Positions 40,060 to 47,888 of a DNA stretch of 64,000 nucleotides are shown piece by piece. The DNA is from Terribacillus aidingensis (GTDB taxonomy: Bacteria > Bacillota > Bacilli > Bacillales > Amphibacillaceae), in NCBI RefSeq assembly GCF_900215625.1, contig NZ_OBEK01000002.1:790676-854675 (forward strand). Direction: 5' to 3'. Within the stretch, counting starts at the first letter, position 1; every line of letters begins with the position of its first letter. Below the pieces are notes generated by a model. The model ran no database searches and was not told where the DNA came from. It was given only the letters and a program-made list of their open reading frames with translations. The translations under genes and the position numbers were made by a program.

Positions 40060-40426
40060 GATCATCCTTGATGTCCTTGTCATTCTACTCTTACTTGGCG
40101 GTGCATTTATCGTGTTTACCGCTTCAGTTGGTGTCCTGCGCTTCCCTGATATTTATACAAGACTCCACGCTGCGAGTAAGGGCTCCACACTTGGCGTGGC
40201 AGGTATCCTTATCGGCGCTTTCATCTTTCACTACATGGAATATGGAATTGTCAGCGGCAGGCTGATTCTGGGTGTGCTGTTTATCATGCTGACTGCACCG
40301 GTAGCCAGCCACTTAATTTCCAGGGCGGCTCACCTGCGCGGAGCCAAACCATACGGTACGTTAAAGGATCAATACCAAGAAGCAATTGATGCAGAAAAAC
40401 GGAAACAAGATAAAAATGCAAAGTGA
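40040..40426 (+). CDS. mrpG: Mrp antiporter subunit G
   Basis: 128 residues, three membrane helices, with the PhaG/MnhG signature [22 protein letters not shown] start (40040) inside the end of mrpF, nine bases after AAGG; overlap 20 bases. Last gene of the operon, followed by a terminator. Confidence 0.92.
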   Translation: MIQTIIEIILDVLVILLLLGGAFIVFTASVGVLRFPDIYTRLHAASKGSTLGVAGILIGAFIFHYMEYGIVSGRLILGVLFIMLTAPVASHLISRAAHLRGAKPYGTLKDQYQEAIDAEKRKQDKNAK

Positions 40427-40456
40427 ATGCCTGGGGGCATTCACTTTTTCTTTTTC
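40421..40456 (+). terminator. Terminator of the mrp operon
   Basis: Stem AAGTGAATGCC/GGCATTCACTT with a short loop and a long T-rich tail, overlapping the mrpG stop codon. Confidence 0.92.
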
Positions 40457-40458
40457 TA

Positions 40459-40498
40459 ATGGACAGACACTTTCAGAGACTCCTTTACATAAAGTGTC
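40459..40498 (+). promoter_or_regulatory. Candidate SpoIIID site and inverted repeat upstream of sigK
   Basis: ATGGACAGAC (40459-40468) fits the SpoIIID consensus WWRRACARNY exactly. An overlapping inverted repeat GACACTTT (40466) / AAAGTGTC (40491) follows, and CATAAAGT (40488) resembles a sigma-E -10. In B. subtilis sigK needs sigma-E and SpoIIID. The consensus is short, so chance is possible. Confidence 0.45.
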
Positions 40499-40539
40499 GT
40501 ATAGGCTTTTGCCTGAAGCGCATTAGGAGGTGTAAGAAA

Positions 40540-41238
40540 TTGAGTATCATTGGTGCAATTGGACTCCTCTTAAAAGAAGCTATGTTCTTCGTTTCCTATG
40601 TGAAGAACCATGCATTTCCGCAGCCCCTCCCCCCTGAGGAAGAAGCAGTCCATATTGAACGTATGAAACAAGGGGATGAAGTGAGCCGCAACAAATTAAT
40701 TGAACATAATTTGCGTCTTGTCGCCCATATTGTTAAGAAATTTGAGAATACAGGTGAAGATGCAGAGGATCTCATCTCGATTGGTACGATTGGTTTAATT
40801 AAAGGCATCGAAAGCTACTCCAGTGACAAAGGAACCAAACTTGCTACATACGCGGCAAGATGTATTGAGAATGAAATACTCATGCATCTGCGTGCTTTAA
40901 AAAAGACAAAGAAAGATATTTCCCTGCATGATCCAATAGGTCAGGATAAAGAAGGCAACGAAATCAGCCTGATCGATATCCTTCAAGCCGAGAATGACGA
41001 CATTATTGAATACATCCAGCTTAATATGGAAGTAGAAAAGATTAAGGAATACATTGGTATTCTTGATGGACGGGAAAAAGAAGTGATCGTCAGCCGATAT
41101 GGTCTTAATAATGAGGAAGATATGACACAGCGGGAGATTGCAAAAAAGTTGAATATTTCACGCAGTTACGTTTCTCGTATTGAGAAACGAGCGTTAATGA
41201 AAATTTTCCATGAATATTACCGTCAGCACCGTACGTGA
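40540..41238 (+). CDS. sigK: Sporulation sigma factor sigma-K
   Basis: Late mother-cell sigma factor, made as pro-sigma-K. 232 residues: N-terminal pro-sequence (about 18 residues, up to [11 protein letters not shown]), sigma region 2 with [21 protein letters not shown] (part), and region 4 helix-turn-helix with [22 protein letters not shown] start nine bases from AGGAGG. The gene is continuous; there is no skin element as in B. subtilis 168, so no excision is needed. Downstream of the mrp terminator. Confidence 0.95.
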   Translation: MSIIGAIGLLLKEAMFFVSYVKNHAFPQPLPPEEEAVHIERMKQGDEVSRNKLIEHNLRLVAHIVKKFENTGEDAEDLISIGTIGLIKGIESYSSDKGTKLATYAARCIENEILMHLRALKKTKKDISLHDPIGQDKEGNEISLIDILQAENDDIIEYIQLNMEVEKIKEYIGILDGREKEVIVSRYGLNNEEDMTQREIAKKLNISRSYVSRIEKRALMKIFHEYYRQHRT

Positions 41239-41292
41239 GAGGCCTATATCTCGCTTTCTGCATACGCTAAGGTAAAAGGAGGTAAAACCATT

Positions 41293-41418
41293 ATGCACCC
41301 TCATCCTCTTCCTCCCGGATCCTACAAGCAGCGTGTCAGTACCGGTGCACTGATTGCAGCATTTCTCGTTTTACTCTTTATCGGCGGCACTTACGCTTGG
41401 GAAAATATATGGGATTAA
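41293..41418 (+). CDS. Small single-pass membrane protein downstream of sigK
   Basis: 41 residues: Pro/His-rich N-terminus (MHPHPLPPGS), short basic stretch, one membrane helix (LIAAFLVLLFIGGTYAW) and a tryptophan-containing tail. AAAGGAGG lies ten bases before the ATG, and a terminator starts six bases after the stop. A CATACGCTA at 41261-41269 fits the sigma-K -10 pattern CATANNNTA, but I find no -35. Not recognised; function unknown. Confidence 0.65.
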   Translation: MHPHPLPPGSYKQRVSTGALIAAFLVLLFIGGTYAWENIWD

Positions 41419-41423
41419 TCAAA

Positions 41424-41451
41424 AAAACTCCGATTTGATAATCGGAGTTTT
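41424..41451. terminator. Bidirectional terminator
   Basis: Perfect 12-bp stem AAAACTCCGATT/AATCGGAGTTTT with TGAT loop, ending both the small plus-strand gene and yrhC on the minus strand. Confidence 0.92.
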
Positions 41452-41677
41452 AGCTTTCTAATTTTTTCTGCCAGCGCTTTATTGCAAACCAGATAAGTAT
41501 CGCCGTAACGACACATCCACCGGTAAGTGCGAAAAGTATATTTGCTTTATCTGAAGGTTCCAAATAGACATTAATTATTGATCCAAGATATAAATAACTT
41601 CCAAGAATCAGAAGCGCCAATGCAAAACGGCGATAATCTGCAATCTTGTCTAGCAGCTGCTGCTGTCTTTTCTCCAT
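41450..41677 (-). CDS. yrhC: YrhC family membrane protein
   Basis: 75 residues with two membrane helices (FALALLILGSYLYLGSII and GCVVTAILIWFAI). Resembles B. subtilis YrhC, which lies at the end of the mtnN-mccA-mccB cluster; here it is adjacent to mtnN though transcribed separately after an mtnN terminator. Function unknown. AGAGGGGG before the ATG. Confidence 0.7.
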   Translation of the reverse strand: MEKRQQQLLDKIADYRRFALALLILGSYLYLGSIINVYLEPSDKANILFALTGGCVVTAILIWFAIKRWQKKLES

Positions 41678-41716
41678 TTTGTCGCCCCCTCTTCTAATCT
41701 AGCAACATTGTAACAC

Positions 41717-41750
41717 AAAAAAAGACAGCAATTACCTGGTAATTGCTGTC
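41717..41750 (-). terminator. Terminator of mtnN
   Basis: 13-bp palindromic stem GACAGCAATTACC followed by seven U on the minus strand. Confidence 0.92.
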
Positions 41751-41757
41751 ACTCTTT

Positions 41758-42450
41758 TTAATAGTGTTCTACCATCTTCATTATCAGATTAGCCGCATTA
41801 CGTGCCGCTTGATCTAAGAATGCATCAAAGGATACAGATGATTCCTTACCTGCTATGTCGGATAATGCACGCACGATGACGAAAGGTGTGCCGTAATGAT
41901 AAGCAACTTGCGCTACAGCAGCAGCTTCCATCTCCGCTGCCAGCATCGCTGGAAACTTCTCTCTGACAAATGCAACACGATTCGGATCTGACATAAAGCT
42001 GTCACCTGTAGCGATCAAACCGATTTCTGCATTTGTATCAGGGAATTGGTCAATCACACTTTTAGCCAGCTTTACAAGCGCTTGATCCGCTTGGAATGCT
42101 GGAGGCATTTGAGGTACTTGTCCATAAGCATAGTCGAACGCCGTGACATCTACGTCATGATGAACGACTGCATCAGAAATGACAATATCACCTACTTCAA
42201 GCTTTTCCGCGAATCCGCCAGCTGATCCTGTATTAATAATTGCTTCAGGTGCGTAACGCTCAATCAGCATAGCTGCCGCAAGTGCCGCATTTACTTTACC
42301 GATTCCGGATTTAAGAAGTACAACAGATTTCTCCGATAAGGTACCCTCGGTAATTTCATAGCCTGCTACAACTGTTTCCTTCTTATTTGTCATTGTTTCT
42401 TTTAGTAATGCTACTTCTTCGTCCATTGCTCCGATAATACCGATAGTCAT
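41758..42450 (-). CDS. mtnN: 5'-methylthioadenosine/S-adenosylhomocysteine nucleosidase
   Basis: Hydrolyses MTA and SAH for methionine salvage and removal of methyltransferase by-products. 230 residues starting [18 protein letters not shown]; conserved [15 protein letters not shown], and [12 protein letters not shown] with catalytic Glu and Asp in ALSDIAG. Linked here directly to yrrS. Confidence 0.96.
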   Translation of the reverse strand: MTIGIIGAMDEEVALLKETMTNKKETVVAGYEITEGTLSEKSVVLLKSGIGKVNAALAAAMLIERYAPEAIINTGSAGGFAEKLEVGDIVISDAVVHHDVDVTAFDYAYGQVPQMPPAFQADQALVKLAKSVIDQFPDTNAEIGLIATGDSFMSDPNRVAFVREKFPAMLAAEMEAAAVAQVAYHYGTPFVIVRALSDIAGKESSVSFDAFLDQAARNAANLIMKMVEHY

Positions 42451-42477
42451 ACTGTTTGCTCCTTTACTTCTCTATAT

Positions 42478-43122
42478 CTAGTAAGAATTCTTTTTATCGT
42501 TTTCTTTCAATACTTCTACTTTTGTTACTTTCCAGCCGTCTCCATCTACCCAGCTTGCGTATACACGGAATGTTTCGTCCGAACCAGGACCAGAAATCGT
42601 CGCTAAAATATCATTACCGCCATTTCCGTTATTCTCAATGGCCCAGGGTGTCATAGTCGCTGGATCTAATCCAACTGCTCCTCCTACCGCCTGTAGGATC
42701 TCATTCCAATCTGTTGTGCCTTTTTGGAAAGTCGTCGTATGGGCACCAGACTGCTCTGTACCAATCGGTTCCCAATCTTTCTTGTATGCTTCTTTCACAT
42801 TATCATCGGATGGCTCGACTTCTTCTTTTTTGCTGTCTTTTTCCTCTTTATCTTCTTCTTCTTTCTTTTCTTCATCGCTTTGCTCTTTATTCTCGTCATC
42901 AGAAGCACTGTTACCTGACACCTGATCTGCGATGGTCTGCTTATTTTGGTCGTCATCCGCTGTCTCATTTGAGGCAGTTGGTTTATTATTCAGAACTGCG
43001 ATAAGCAACACGACGACTACTGCTGCTCCAACTAAAGCCAAGACGAGGCTCAGCCACTTTTTCGGTTTTCTTCGCTGGTTCCGATTATTTAATCTGGAAT
43101 AATCCTTATTTTCATCAGCCAT
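42478..43122 (-). CDS. yrrS: YrrS family membrane-anchored protein (DUF1510)
   Basis: 214 residues: basic N-terminus, one membrane helix (WLSLVLALVGAAVVVVLLIAV), a Lys/Glu-rich low-complexity linker (about residues 70-105) and a folded extracytoplasmic C-terminal domain (ATISGPGSDETFRVYASWVDG). Start MADENKD at 43122, seven bases after GGAGG. In B. subtilis yrrS precedes the penicillin-binding protein gene pbpI; that gene is absent here and mtnN follows at 27 bases. Confidence 0.88.
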   Translation of the reverse strand: MADENKDYSRLNNRNQRRKPKKWLSLVLALVGAAVVVVLLIAVLNNKPTASNETADDDQNKQTIADQVSGNSASDDENKEQSDEEKKEEEDKEEKDSKKEEVEPSDDNVKEAYKKDWEPIGTEQSGAHTTTFQKGTTDWNEILQAVGGAVGLDPATMTPWAIENNGNGGNDILATISGPGSDETFRVYASWVDGDGWKVTKVEVLKENDKKNSY

Positions 43123-43146
43123 GTTCATCCCTCCTCATTGGTTTCT

Positions 43147-43174
43147 ATTATACTATGAACAGCATCATAGCCAA
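43147..43174 (-). promoter_or_regulatory. Sigma-A promoter of yrrS-mtnN
   Basis: Minus strand TTGGCT, 16 bases, TATAAT, 24 bases upstream of the yrrS start. Confidence 0.6.
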
Positions 43175-43342
43175 AGTCATAATATAGGCAGATTTTTAAT
43201 TCGGTATTTTTGTTGAAGACTCGCTAATTTTGGCATACAGGAAGGAATACGTGCATAAGTATCTAACTATATAAACAAGAAAAGCAGGTGGAACTTCTTT
43301 CGTCAGTCTTCAAGCTTCCTGTGGAAAGAGAGGAAGATAACC

Positions 43343-43597
43343 ATGATGAATGTGACAAGAATGGATACGAACCTTTGGGGACACGAATCGTTCGAGTATG
43401 TCGGCTATGACAAGGAAGCCGAGACCTTCTCTATCTTCTTATTAGAAGGATGTTGTTTATCCTTTACTAGCGTGAAAGAACATGTCGTCTTCTCTTTTCT
43501 GCTCGCACTTGATAAAGAGCGTTTTATCCTGCAAAAACTTATACCCTTTTTCCCGTTAGAGAAGTCTTCCGGGCAACTCGTAAATCAGGCACAATAA
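43343..43597 (+). CDS. Small KTSC-like domain protein
   Basis: 84 residues. Residues 5-70 (FEYVGYDKEAETFSIFLLEG, then VKEHVVFSFLLALDKERF) resemble the KTSC fold, small domains often linked to RNA-binding or phage-derived proteins; the match is by eye. Ribosome site GAGAGGAAG precedes tandem ATGs (43343 and 43346). A possible promoter TTGAAG-17-TACAGG lies at about 43213-43241. Stand-alone gene on the plus strand between yrrS and greA, with a shared terminator. Function unknown. Confidence 0.6.
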   Translation: MMNVTRMDTNLWGHESFEYVGYDKEAETFSIFLLEGCCLSFTSVKEHVVFSFLLALDKERFILQKLIPFFPLEKSSGQLVNQAQ

Positions 43598-43638
43598 AAC
43601 AAGCTGCTTCCATACAATTCGGAAGCAGCTTTTGTTTT
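43594..43638. terminator. Bidirectional terminator between the KTSC-like gene and greA
   Basis: 11-bp stem AAGCTGCTTCC/GGAAGCAGCTT flanked by A/T runs on both sides. Confidence 0.9.
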
Positions 43639-43647
43639 ATGTCTAGC

Positions 43648-44124
43648 TTATTCAACTTTTGTGATTTTAACTTGGATATCGCCGCCTGGTGTCGCGACAG
43701 AAAGTTCTTCACCAACTTCATGGCCAATCAGACTTTTGGCAATTGGAGAGTCATTTGAGATCTTGCCCTCAAATGGATCTGCTTCTGCGCTGCCGACGAT
43801 TGTGTAGCTTTCTTCGTCGCCGTCAGGCAATTCGATAAAGGTAACTGTCTTACCCATACCGACCATGTCAGGGTTATCTGTATCACTTTCAATAATGACC
43901 GCATTACGGATCATATTTTCTGTTGTAGCGATTTTAGATTCAACGAATGCTTGTTCATCTTTCGCCGCATCATATTCAGAGTTCTCGGACAAGTCACCGA
44001 AACCGCGAGCAATCTTGATACGCTCTACAACTTCCTGACGACGTGTTGTCTTTAGAAACTCCAATTCCTCCTCTAATTTCGCCAAACCTTCTTTAGTCAT
44101 GTAATATTGTTTTTCTGTAGCCAA
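43648..44124 (-). CDS. greA: Transcription elongation factor GreA
   Basis: Rescues backtracked RNA polymerase by stimulating transcript cleavage. N-terminal coiled coil with tip motif [15 protein letters not shown] and the C-terminal FKBP-like domain [22 protein letters not shown] start at 44124, eight bases after AAGGAG, giving 158 residues beginning MATEKQYYM. Own short intergenic region separates it from udk. Confidence 0.96.
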   Translation of the reverse strand: MATEKQYYMTKEGLAKLEEELEFLKTTRRQEVVERIKIARGFGDLSENSEYDAAKDEQAFVESKIATTENMIRNAVIIESDTDNPDMVGMGKTVTFIELPDGDEESYTIVGSAEADPFEGKISNDSPIAKSLIGHEVGEELSVATPGGDIQVKITKVE

Positions 44125-44245
44125 TTCAAACACTCCTTGAGCTCTAAAAGATTGCTTTCCCTTTGCCTAATCGCTATAGCGTTTTCATACATATTCCATA
44201 CTATGGCAGATTAACGTTAAAAATTCAATACTTATCTGTACAAGT

Positions 44246-44878
44246 TCAGTTCGTCCGGCCAGATAGGATTGTTTCGATCTTAGCAGACATCAAATCGATG
44301 GCAACATGGTTCTCGCCGCCTTCAGGAATGATAATATCCGCATAACGTTTTGTTGGTTCAATAAATTGAAGATGCATCGGCCGGACAACATTTACATATT
44401 GTTCTATAACCGAATCGATTGTCCTTCCTCGTTCTTTGATATCACGCAGCAGACGACGGATGATACGAAGATCTGCATCGGTATCTACGAATACTTTAAT
44501 ATCCATCATATCACGCAAACGCTCATCTTCCAGGATCAGTATACCTTCCAAGATAATAACATCCTTCGGTTCTACAGGTATTGTCTCCTCCGAACGGGTA
44601 TGAATCTTATAATCATAAATCGGCTTTTCAATTGGCTTTTGACTGCCAAGATCACGCAGGTGCTGCATTAGCAGCTCATTATCAAAAGCAAACGGATGGT
44701 CGTAATTCGTATTGAGACGCTGCTCAAAAGGAAGATGAGATTGATCCTTATAATACGAATCTTGCTCTATTACGAGAATCGTCTTATCCGTAAAACGTTT
44801 GTAAATGGATCTGGTAACAGACGTTTTACCTGACCCCGAACCCCCTGCAACACCGATAATGATAGGTTTTTTTGCCAT
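44246..44878 (-). CDS. udk: Uridine/cytidine kinase
   Basis: Phosphorylates uridine and cytidine in pyrimidine salvage. P-loop [13 protein letters not shown] at residues 8-20, and the conserved EQDSYYKD and FDNELL motifs. 210 residues; GAGGAG before ATG. Follows trmR by 28 bases; the U32 peptidase-like genes that separate them in B. subtilis are absent. Confidence 0.96.
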   Translation of the reverse strand: MAKKPIIIGVAGGSGSGKTSVTRSIYKRFTDKTILVIEQDSYYKDQSHLPFEQRLNTNYDHPFAFDNELLMQHLRDLGSQKPIEKPIYDYKIHTRSEETIPVEPKDVIILEGILILEDERLRDMMDIKVFVDTDADLRIIRRLLRDIKERGRTIDSVIEQYVNVVRPMHLQFIEPTKRYADIIIPEGGENHVAIDLMSAKIETILSGRTN

Positions 44879-44906
44879 TGTTTCTACTCCTCTTCCTGCT
44901 GCTCAT

Positions 44907-45545
44907 TCATTTCTTTTTCACACTGACAGCTACTCCATCGCCTACCGGCAGGATTGTCGTGTGGTATGCTTCATGCTCAAAAAGCCAGTCATTGTACTTG
45001 CGGATTTTTTTGGCTATATTCGCTTTGCGAGGTGTCGCTTCTTTATCGTCGGCTACATAGCCTTTGAAAAGGACATTGTCACTGACGATAACACCGCGAT
45101 CACTTAGCATGCTGCTATAAGCTTCGAAAAACCGCTGATACTGCCCTTTGGCTGCATCGATAAATATAAAATCATACGGGCCGTGCGCTTTGATTGTTTC
45201 TTCTAAATCAAACGCATCTCCTTTAAGCGTTACAATATCGTCCTGTGCACCTAGCTCTTGAATATGAGCGACCGCTTGGTTGTAACGAATTTCGTCTCTT
45301 TCCACAGTCACGATGCTGACATCCGGCTTGGCATGCCGCATCATTAGTGCGGAATAACCGATTGCTGTGCCAATCTCCAGAATCTTCTTTGGCTGCTGCA
45401 GCCGAATGACTTGCATCAGAAACTGGATGCCAAGCGGCTCCATAATCGGTACTTGATCTGCTGCAGCCAACTCTTCCAATTTCACAGCCCACTCCGGAGA
45501 AGGTTCAACGTGCTCCTCCAGATATTCCATTATTGCTTGTAACAT
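44907..45545 (-). CDS. trmR: tRNA 5-hydroxyuridine methyltransferase TrmR (YrrM)
   Basis: O-methyltransferase of the caffeoyl-CoA type; the B. subtilis orthologue YrrM methylates ho5U34 to mo5U in tRNA. SAM motif ILEIGTAIGYSAL near residue 55, VTVERDE, and IDAAKGQY with metal-binding Asp. 212 residues, position between mltG and udk matches yrrM. Assignment as TrmR rather than generic O-methyltransferase rests on synteny and length. Confidence 0.85.
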   Translation of the reverse strand: MLQAIMEYLEEHVEPSPEWAVKLEELAAADQVPIMEPLGIQFLMQVIRLQQPKKILEIGTAIGYSALMMRHAKPDVSIVTVERDEIRYNQAVAHIQELGAQDDIVTLKGDAFDLEETIKAHGPYDFIFIDAAKGQYQRFFEAYSSMLSDRGVIVSDNVLFKGYVADDKEATPRKANIAKKIRKYNDWLFEHEAYHTTILPVGDGVAVSVKKK

Positions 45546-45567
45546 ATCATTTCCTCACTTTGCCTGC

Positions 45568-46695
45568 TTACTCATTCACATGCATATGCTTCTCAATCAG
45601 CTCTTCGTGTTCATCAAAAGTTCTAGCGTAATAAATCTGTCCGTTGTCTCCCGCCAGGAAATATAAGTAGTCGGAAGTCTTCGGATTCACGACTGATTGC
45701 AGCGAGCTCTCCGAGAAATTACTAATTGGCCCAACTGGAAGCCCTTTAATTCTATATGTATTATAAGGAGAATCCACTTCCAGATCCTTGTAATACACGC
45801 GGGGCTTATGCTCGCCTAGCGCATATAAAACAGTCGGGTCCGTCTGCAGCTTCATATCATCAGCCAGTCGATTATAAAAAATACCGGCAATCATGTTACG
45901 CTCATCTTCATTCCTCGCTTCATTCTCAACAAGCGAGGCAAAAGTAACTGCTTCATGAATAGTCAAATCTCTTTGCTTGAAGTCGTCCAAGTAAGGCGTG
46001 ATAATCTGCTGTGACTTGTCGAGCATCATATGCACAATCTTATCTATAGATAAATTGTCATCAGATATAAAGTTATACGTTGCTGCAAACAAATACCCTT
46101 CGAGCGGATAACGGATATCTTCTTGCAGAATGTCATCTGTCAGTATATCTGGATATTCGCTGATTAATTGCCTGATATAAGCTTCATCCTTCATCTTATC
46201 CAGAAAATCCTGTTGGTTTATTCCTATTGTTTCAGACAAGATGCTGCTAATTTCCTCGATGTCAGAACCTTCCGGAACTGCAGCCGACGCAGAGGGGGTG
46301 CTCCCCGCCTCTGGATCGTTCAGTTTGTCGACGATCTGCTGCATGGACATGGAAGGGGACAGCTCAAAGTTTCCCGCACGGAAATTGGCTTCACCAGAAA
46401 ATTTTACATATAGCCGGAAAATGAAGGCATTTTTTATCAGACCTTGTTCTTCCAGAGATGCAGCAATTGAGGATGCCGTTGATCCCATCGGAACTTCGAC
46501 TACCTGTGTCGTATCGTTGTCTGAATCGACTGCTTTCATACTGGCATTCACGTAAATAAAGGTTCCTAGTGCTCCAATTAGCAGAAGTACAATTATTACA
46601 GATATGGTCATTAGTACTATTTTCCGCACGACGCTTGCTTCCTCCAATCTTCTGTCCTGATTCTGTTGATAAAGATCATCATTCGAGGCAGTCAA
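45568..46695 (-). CDS. mltG: Endolytic peptidoglycan transglycosylase MltG
   Basis: YceG-like membrane-bound lytic transglycosylase that releases or trims nascent glycan strands. Cytoplasmic N-terminus, membrane helix (IVLMTISVIIVLLLIGALG), LysM-like subdomain, and catalytic domain with FASLVENEA (catalytic Glu) and PTVLYALG. 375 residues. TTG start at 46695, nine bases after AAAGGAGG. A Ser/Ala/Pro spacer occurs near residue 135. Confidence 0.93.
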   Translation of the reverse strand: MTASNDDLYQQNQDRRLEEASVVRKIVLMTISVIIVLLLIGALGTFIYVNASMKAVDSDNDTTQVVEVPMGSTASSIAASLEEQGLIKNAFIFRLYVKFSGEANFRAGNFELSPSMSMQQIVDKLNDPEAGSTPSASAAVPEGSDIEEISSILSETIGINQQDFLDKMKDEAYIRQLISEYPDILTDDILQEDIRYPLEGYLFAATYNFISDDNLSIDKIVHMMLDKSQQIITPYLDDFKQRDLTIHEAVTFASLVENEARNEDERNMIAGIFYNRLADDMKLQTDPTVLYALGEHKPRVYYKDLEVDSPYNTYRIKGLPVGPISNFSESSLQSVVNPKTSDYLYFLAGDNGQIYYARTFDEHEELIEKHMHVNE

Positions 46696-46784
46696 GCTAT
46701 CTTTCCTCCTTTATCCGCCTTATTATACAATAAACGTCAAGCATATCTCCAGCCGCTTGACAATAAATGCGGATAAAAGGCAAG

Positions 46785-46818
46785 AAAAAATCCTCTCTGC
46801 CTTATCGGAAAGAGAGGA
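46785..46818 (-). terminator. Terminator after yrzB
   Basis: Stem TCCTCTCT/AGAGAGGA followed by six U on the minus strand, 16 bases after the yrzB stop; separates yrzB from mltG. Confidence 0.85.
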
Positions 46819-46833
46819 CTGCCTATTACAAGA

Positions 46834-47121
46834 TTAGATGCCGTCTTCCTCATCAGTTAGTGTATTCAGCATTTCTTCGACCATTTCCCATTCTTCTTCT
46901 GATTCAATCTGGAATAATGTCAAATCTTTATCATCGCCTGTTTCCTCGTAACGGAAAGCGAATACTTCTACCTCATCTTCTGACTCAGCTTGTTCAGCTG
47001 GGACAACTGCAATGTAGGAATGACCTGTTTCATCAACGTCAAAGTTGAATAATACTTCAAATAAATGCTCTTCTCCGTTTTCATCCGGGATTACGATACG
47101 TTCTTTTTCTTCTAATGCCAT
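46834..47121 (-). CDS. yrzB: DUF1292 family protein YrzB
   Basis: 95 residues, strongly acidic, with the DUF1292 pattern IVIPDENGEEHLFEVLFNFD and FRYEE. No enzyme motif; function unknown. Always follows ireB and ruvX in Bacillaceae, as here. Confidence 0.9.
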   Translation of the reverse strand: MALEEKERIVIPDENGEEHLFEVLFNFDVDETGHSYIAVVPAEQAESEDEVEVFAFRYEETGDDKDLTLFQIESEEEWEMVEEMLNTLTDEEDGI

Positions 47122-47134
47122 GCGGCTTCACTCC

Positions 47135-47563
47135 TTATTGTTTTGAATCAAGATAACCTTGCAGAATCATGGACGCTGCCATCTTATCGATTACTTTTTT
47201 CCGTTTCTTTCGACTCACATCAGCTTCCAGTAATACACGCTCCGCCGCCATCGTCGTCAGACGCTCGTCCCAAAGTACTGTCTCGATACCAAATTGTTCC
47301 TCGATCCACTGGGAGAAAGCAAGCGATGCTTCTCCCCTCGGACCAATTGTACCATTCATGTTCTTCGGCATGCCAATGACAGCTTTTGCGATTTCATGTG
47401 TCTTAATAATCTGTTCTAATTCCAGTCTTGCCGTTTCATAATCTTCTTCGTTCCATTTGATCGTAGTCAGACCTTGAGCAGTCCAGCCAAGTCCATCACT
47501 GACTGCCACACCAATCGTCTTGGATCCGACATCCAAGCCAATTGTTTTTAGTATGTCAGTCAT
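47135..47563 (-). CDS. ruvX: Putative Holliday-junction resolvase RuvX/YqgF (YrrK)
   Basis: RNase H-like nuclease, reported to process Holliday junctions and/or pre-16S rRNA 5' end. 142 residues with [26 protein letters not shown] and WDERLTT carrying the acidic catalytic residues. Overlaps the ireB stop by eight bases. The ribosome site is weak, suggesting translational coupling. Confidence 0.92.
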   Translation of the reverse strand: MTDILKTIGLDVGSKTIGVAVSDGLGWTAQGLTTIKWNEEDYETARLELEQIIKTHEIAKAVIGMPKNMNGTIGPRGEASLAFSQWIEEQFGIETVLWDERLTTMAAERVLLEADVSRKKRKKVIDKMAASMILQGYLDSKQ

Positions 47564-47822
47564 TGTGGTTCTGTTCCAAATAAAATTTTACCAGCTGTTC
47601 CACAATCTCATCACGTTCCATACGGCGGATGAGGTTGCGGGCATCATTATGCCGCGGGATATAAGCCGGATCTCCTGACAAAAGATAGCCAACTATCTGA
47701 TTGATCGGATTATACCCTTTTTCCCGTAATGCCTCATAAACGGACATTAGCACTTCCCGGACATTTTCGTCCATTGGCTCTTCCGGGAAATTGAATTTCA
47801 TCGTGTTATCCATCGAACTCAA
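47556..47822 (-). CDS. IreB family regulatory phosphoprotein (YrzL)
   Basis: 88 residues, containing [20 protein letters not shown], highly conserved in Firmicutes. The enterococcal homologue IreB is phosphorylated by the PASTA kinase IreK and lowers cephalosporin resistance. TTG start (47822) behind GAGGTGG gives the family N-terminus [13 protein letters not shown] with its TMKF phosphosite region. Heads ireB-ruvX-yrzB. Confidence 0.9.
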   Translation of the reverse strand: MSSMDNTMKFNFPEEPMDENVREVLMSVYEALREKGYNPINQIVGYLLSGDPAYIPRHNDARNLIRRMERDEIVEQLVKFYLEQNHND

Positions 47823-47888
47823 TGAAGCCACCTCACTTAATTTGCCAATCTTTTCTTCAGTATATACTTTTCTGTCGGATTTGAAAAA

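Noticed and set aside
40540-41238. Possible skin-like insertion or split sigK
   Set aside because: The frame is continuous through regions 2 to 4 with no att-like repeats.
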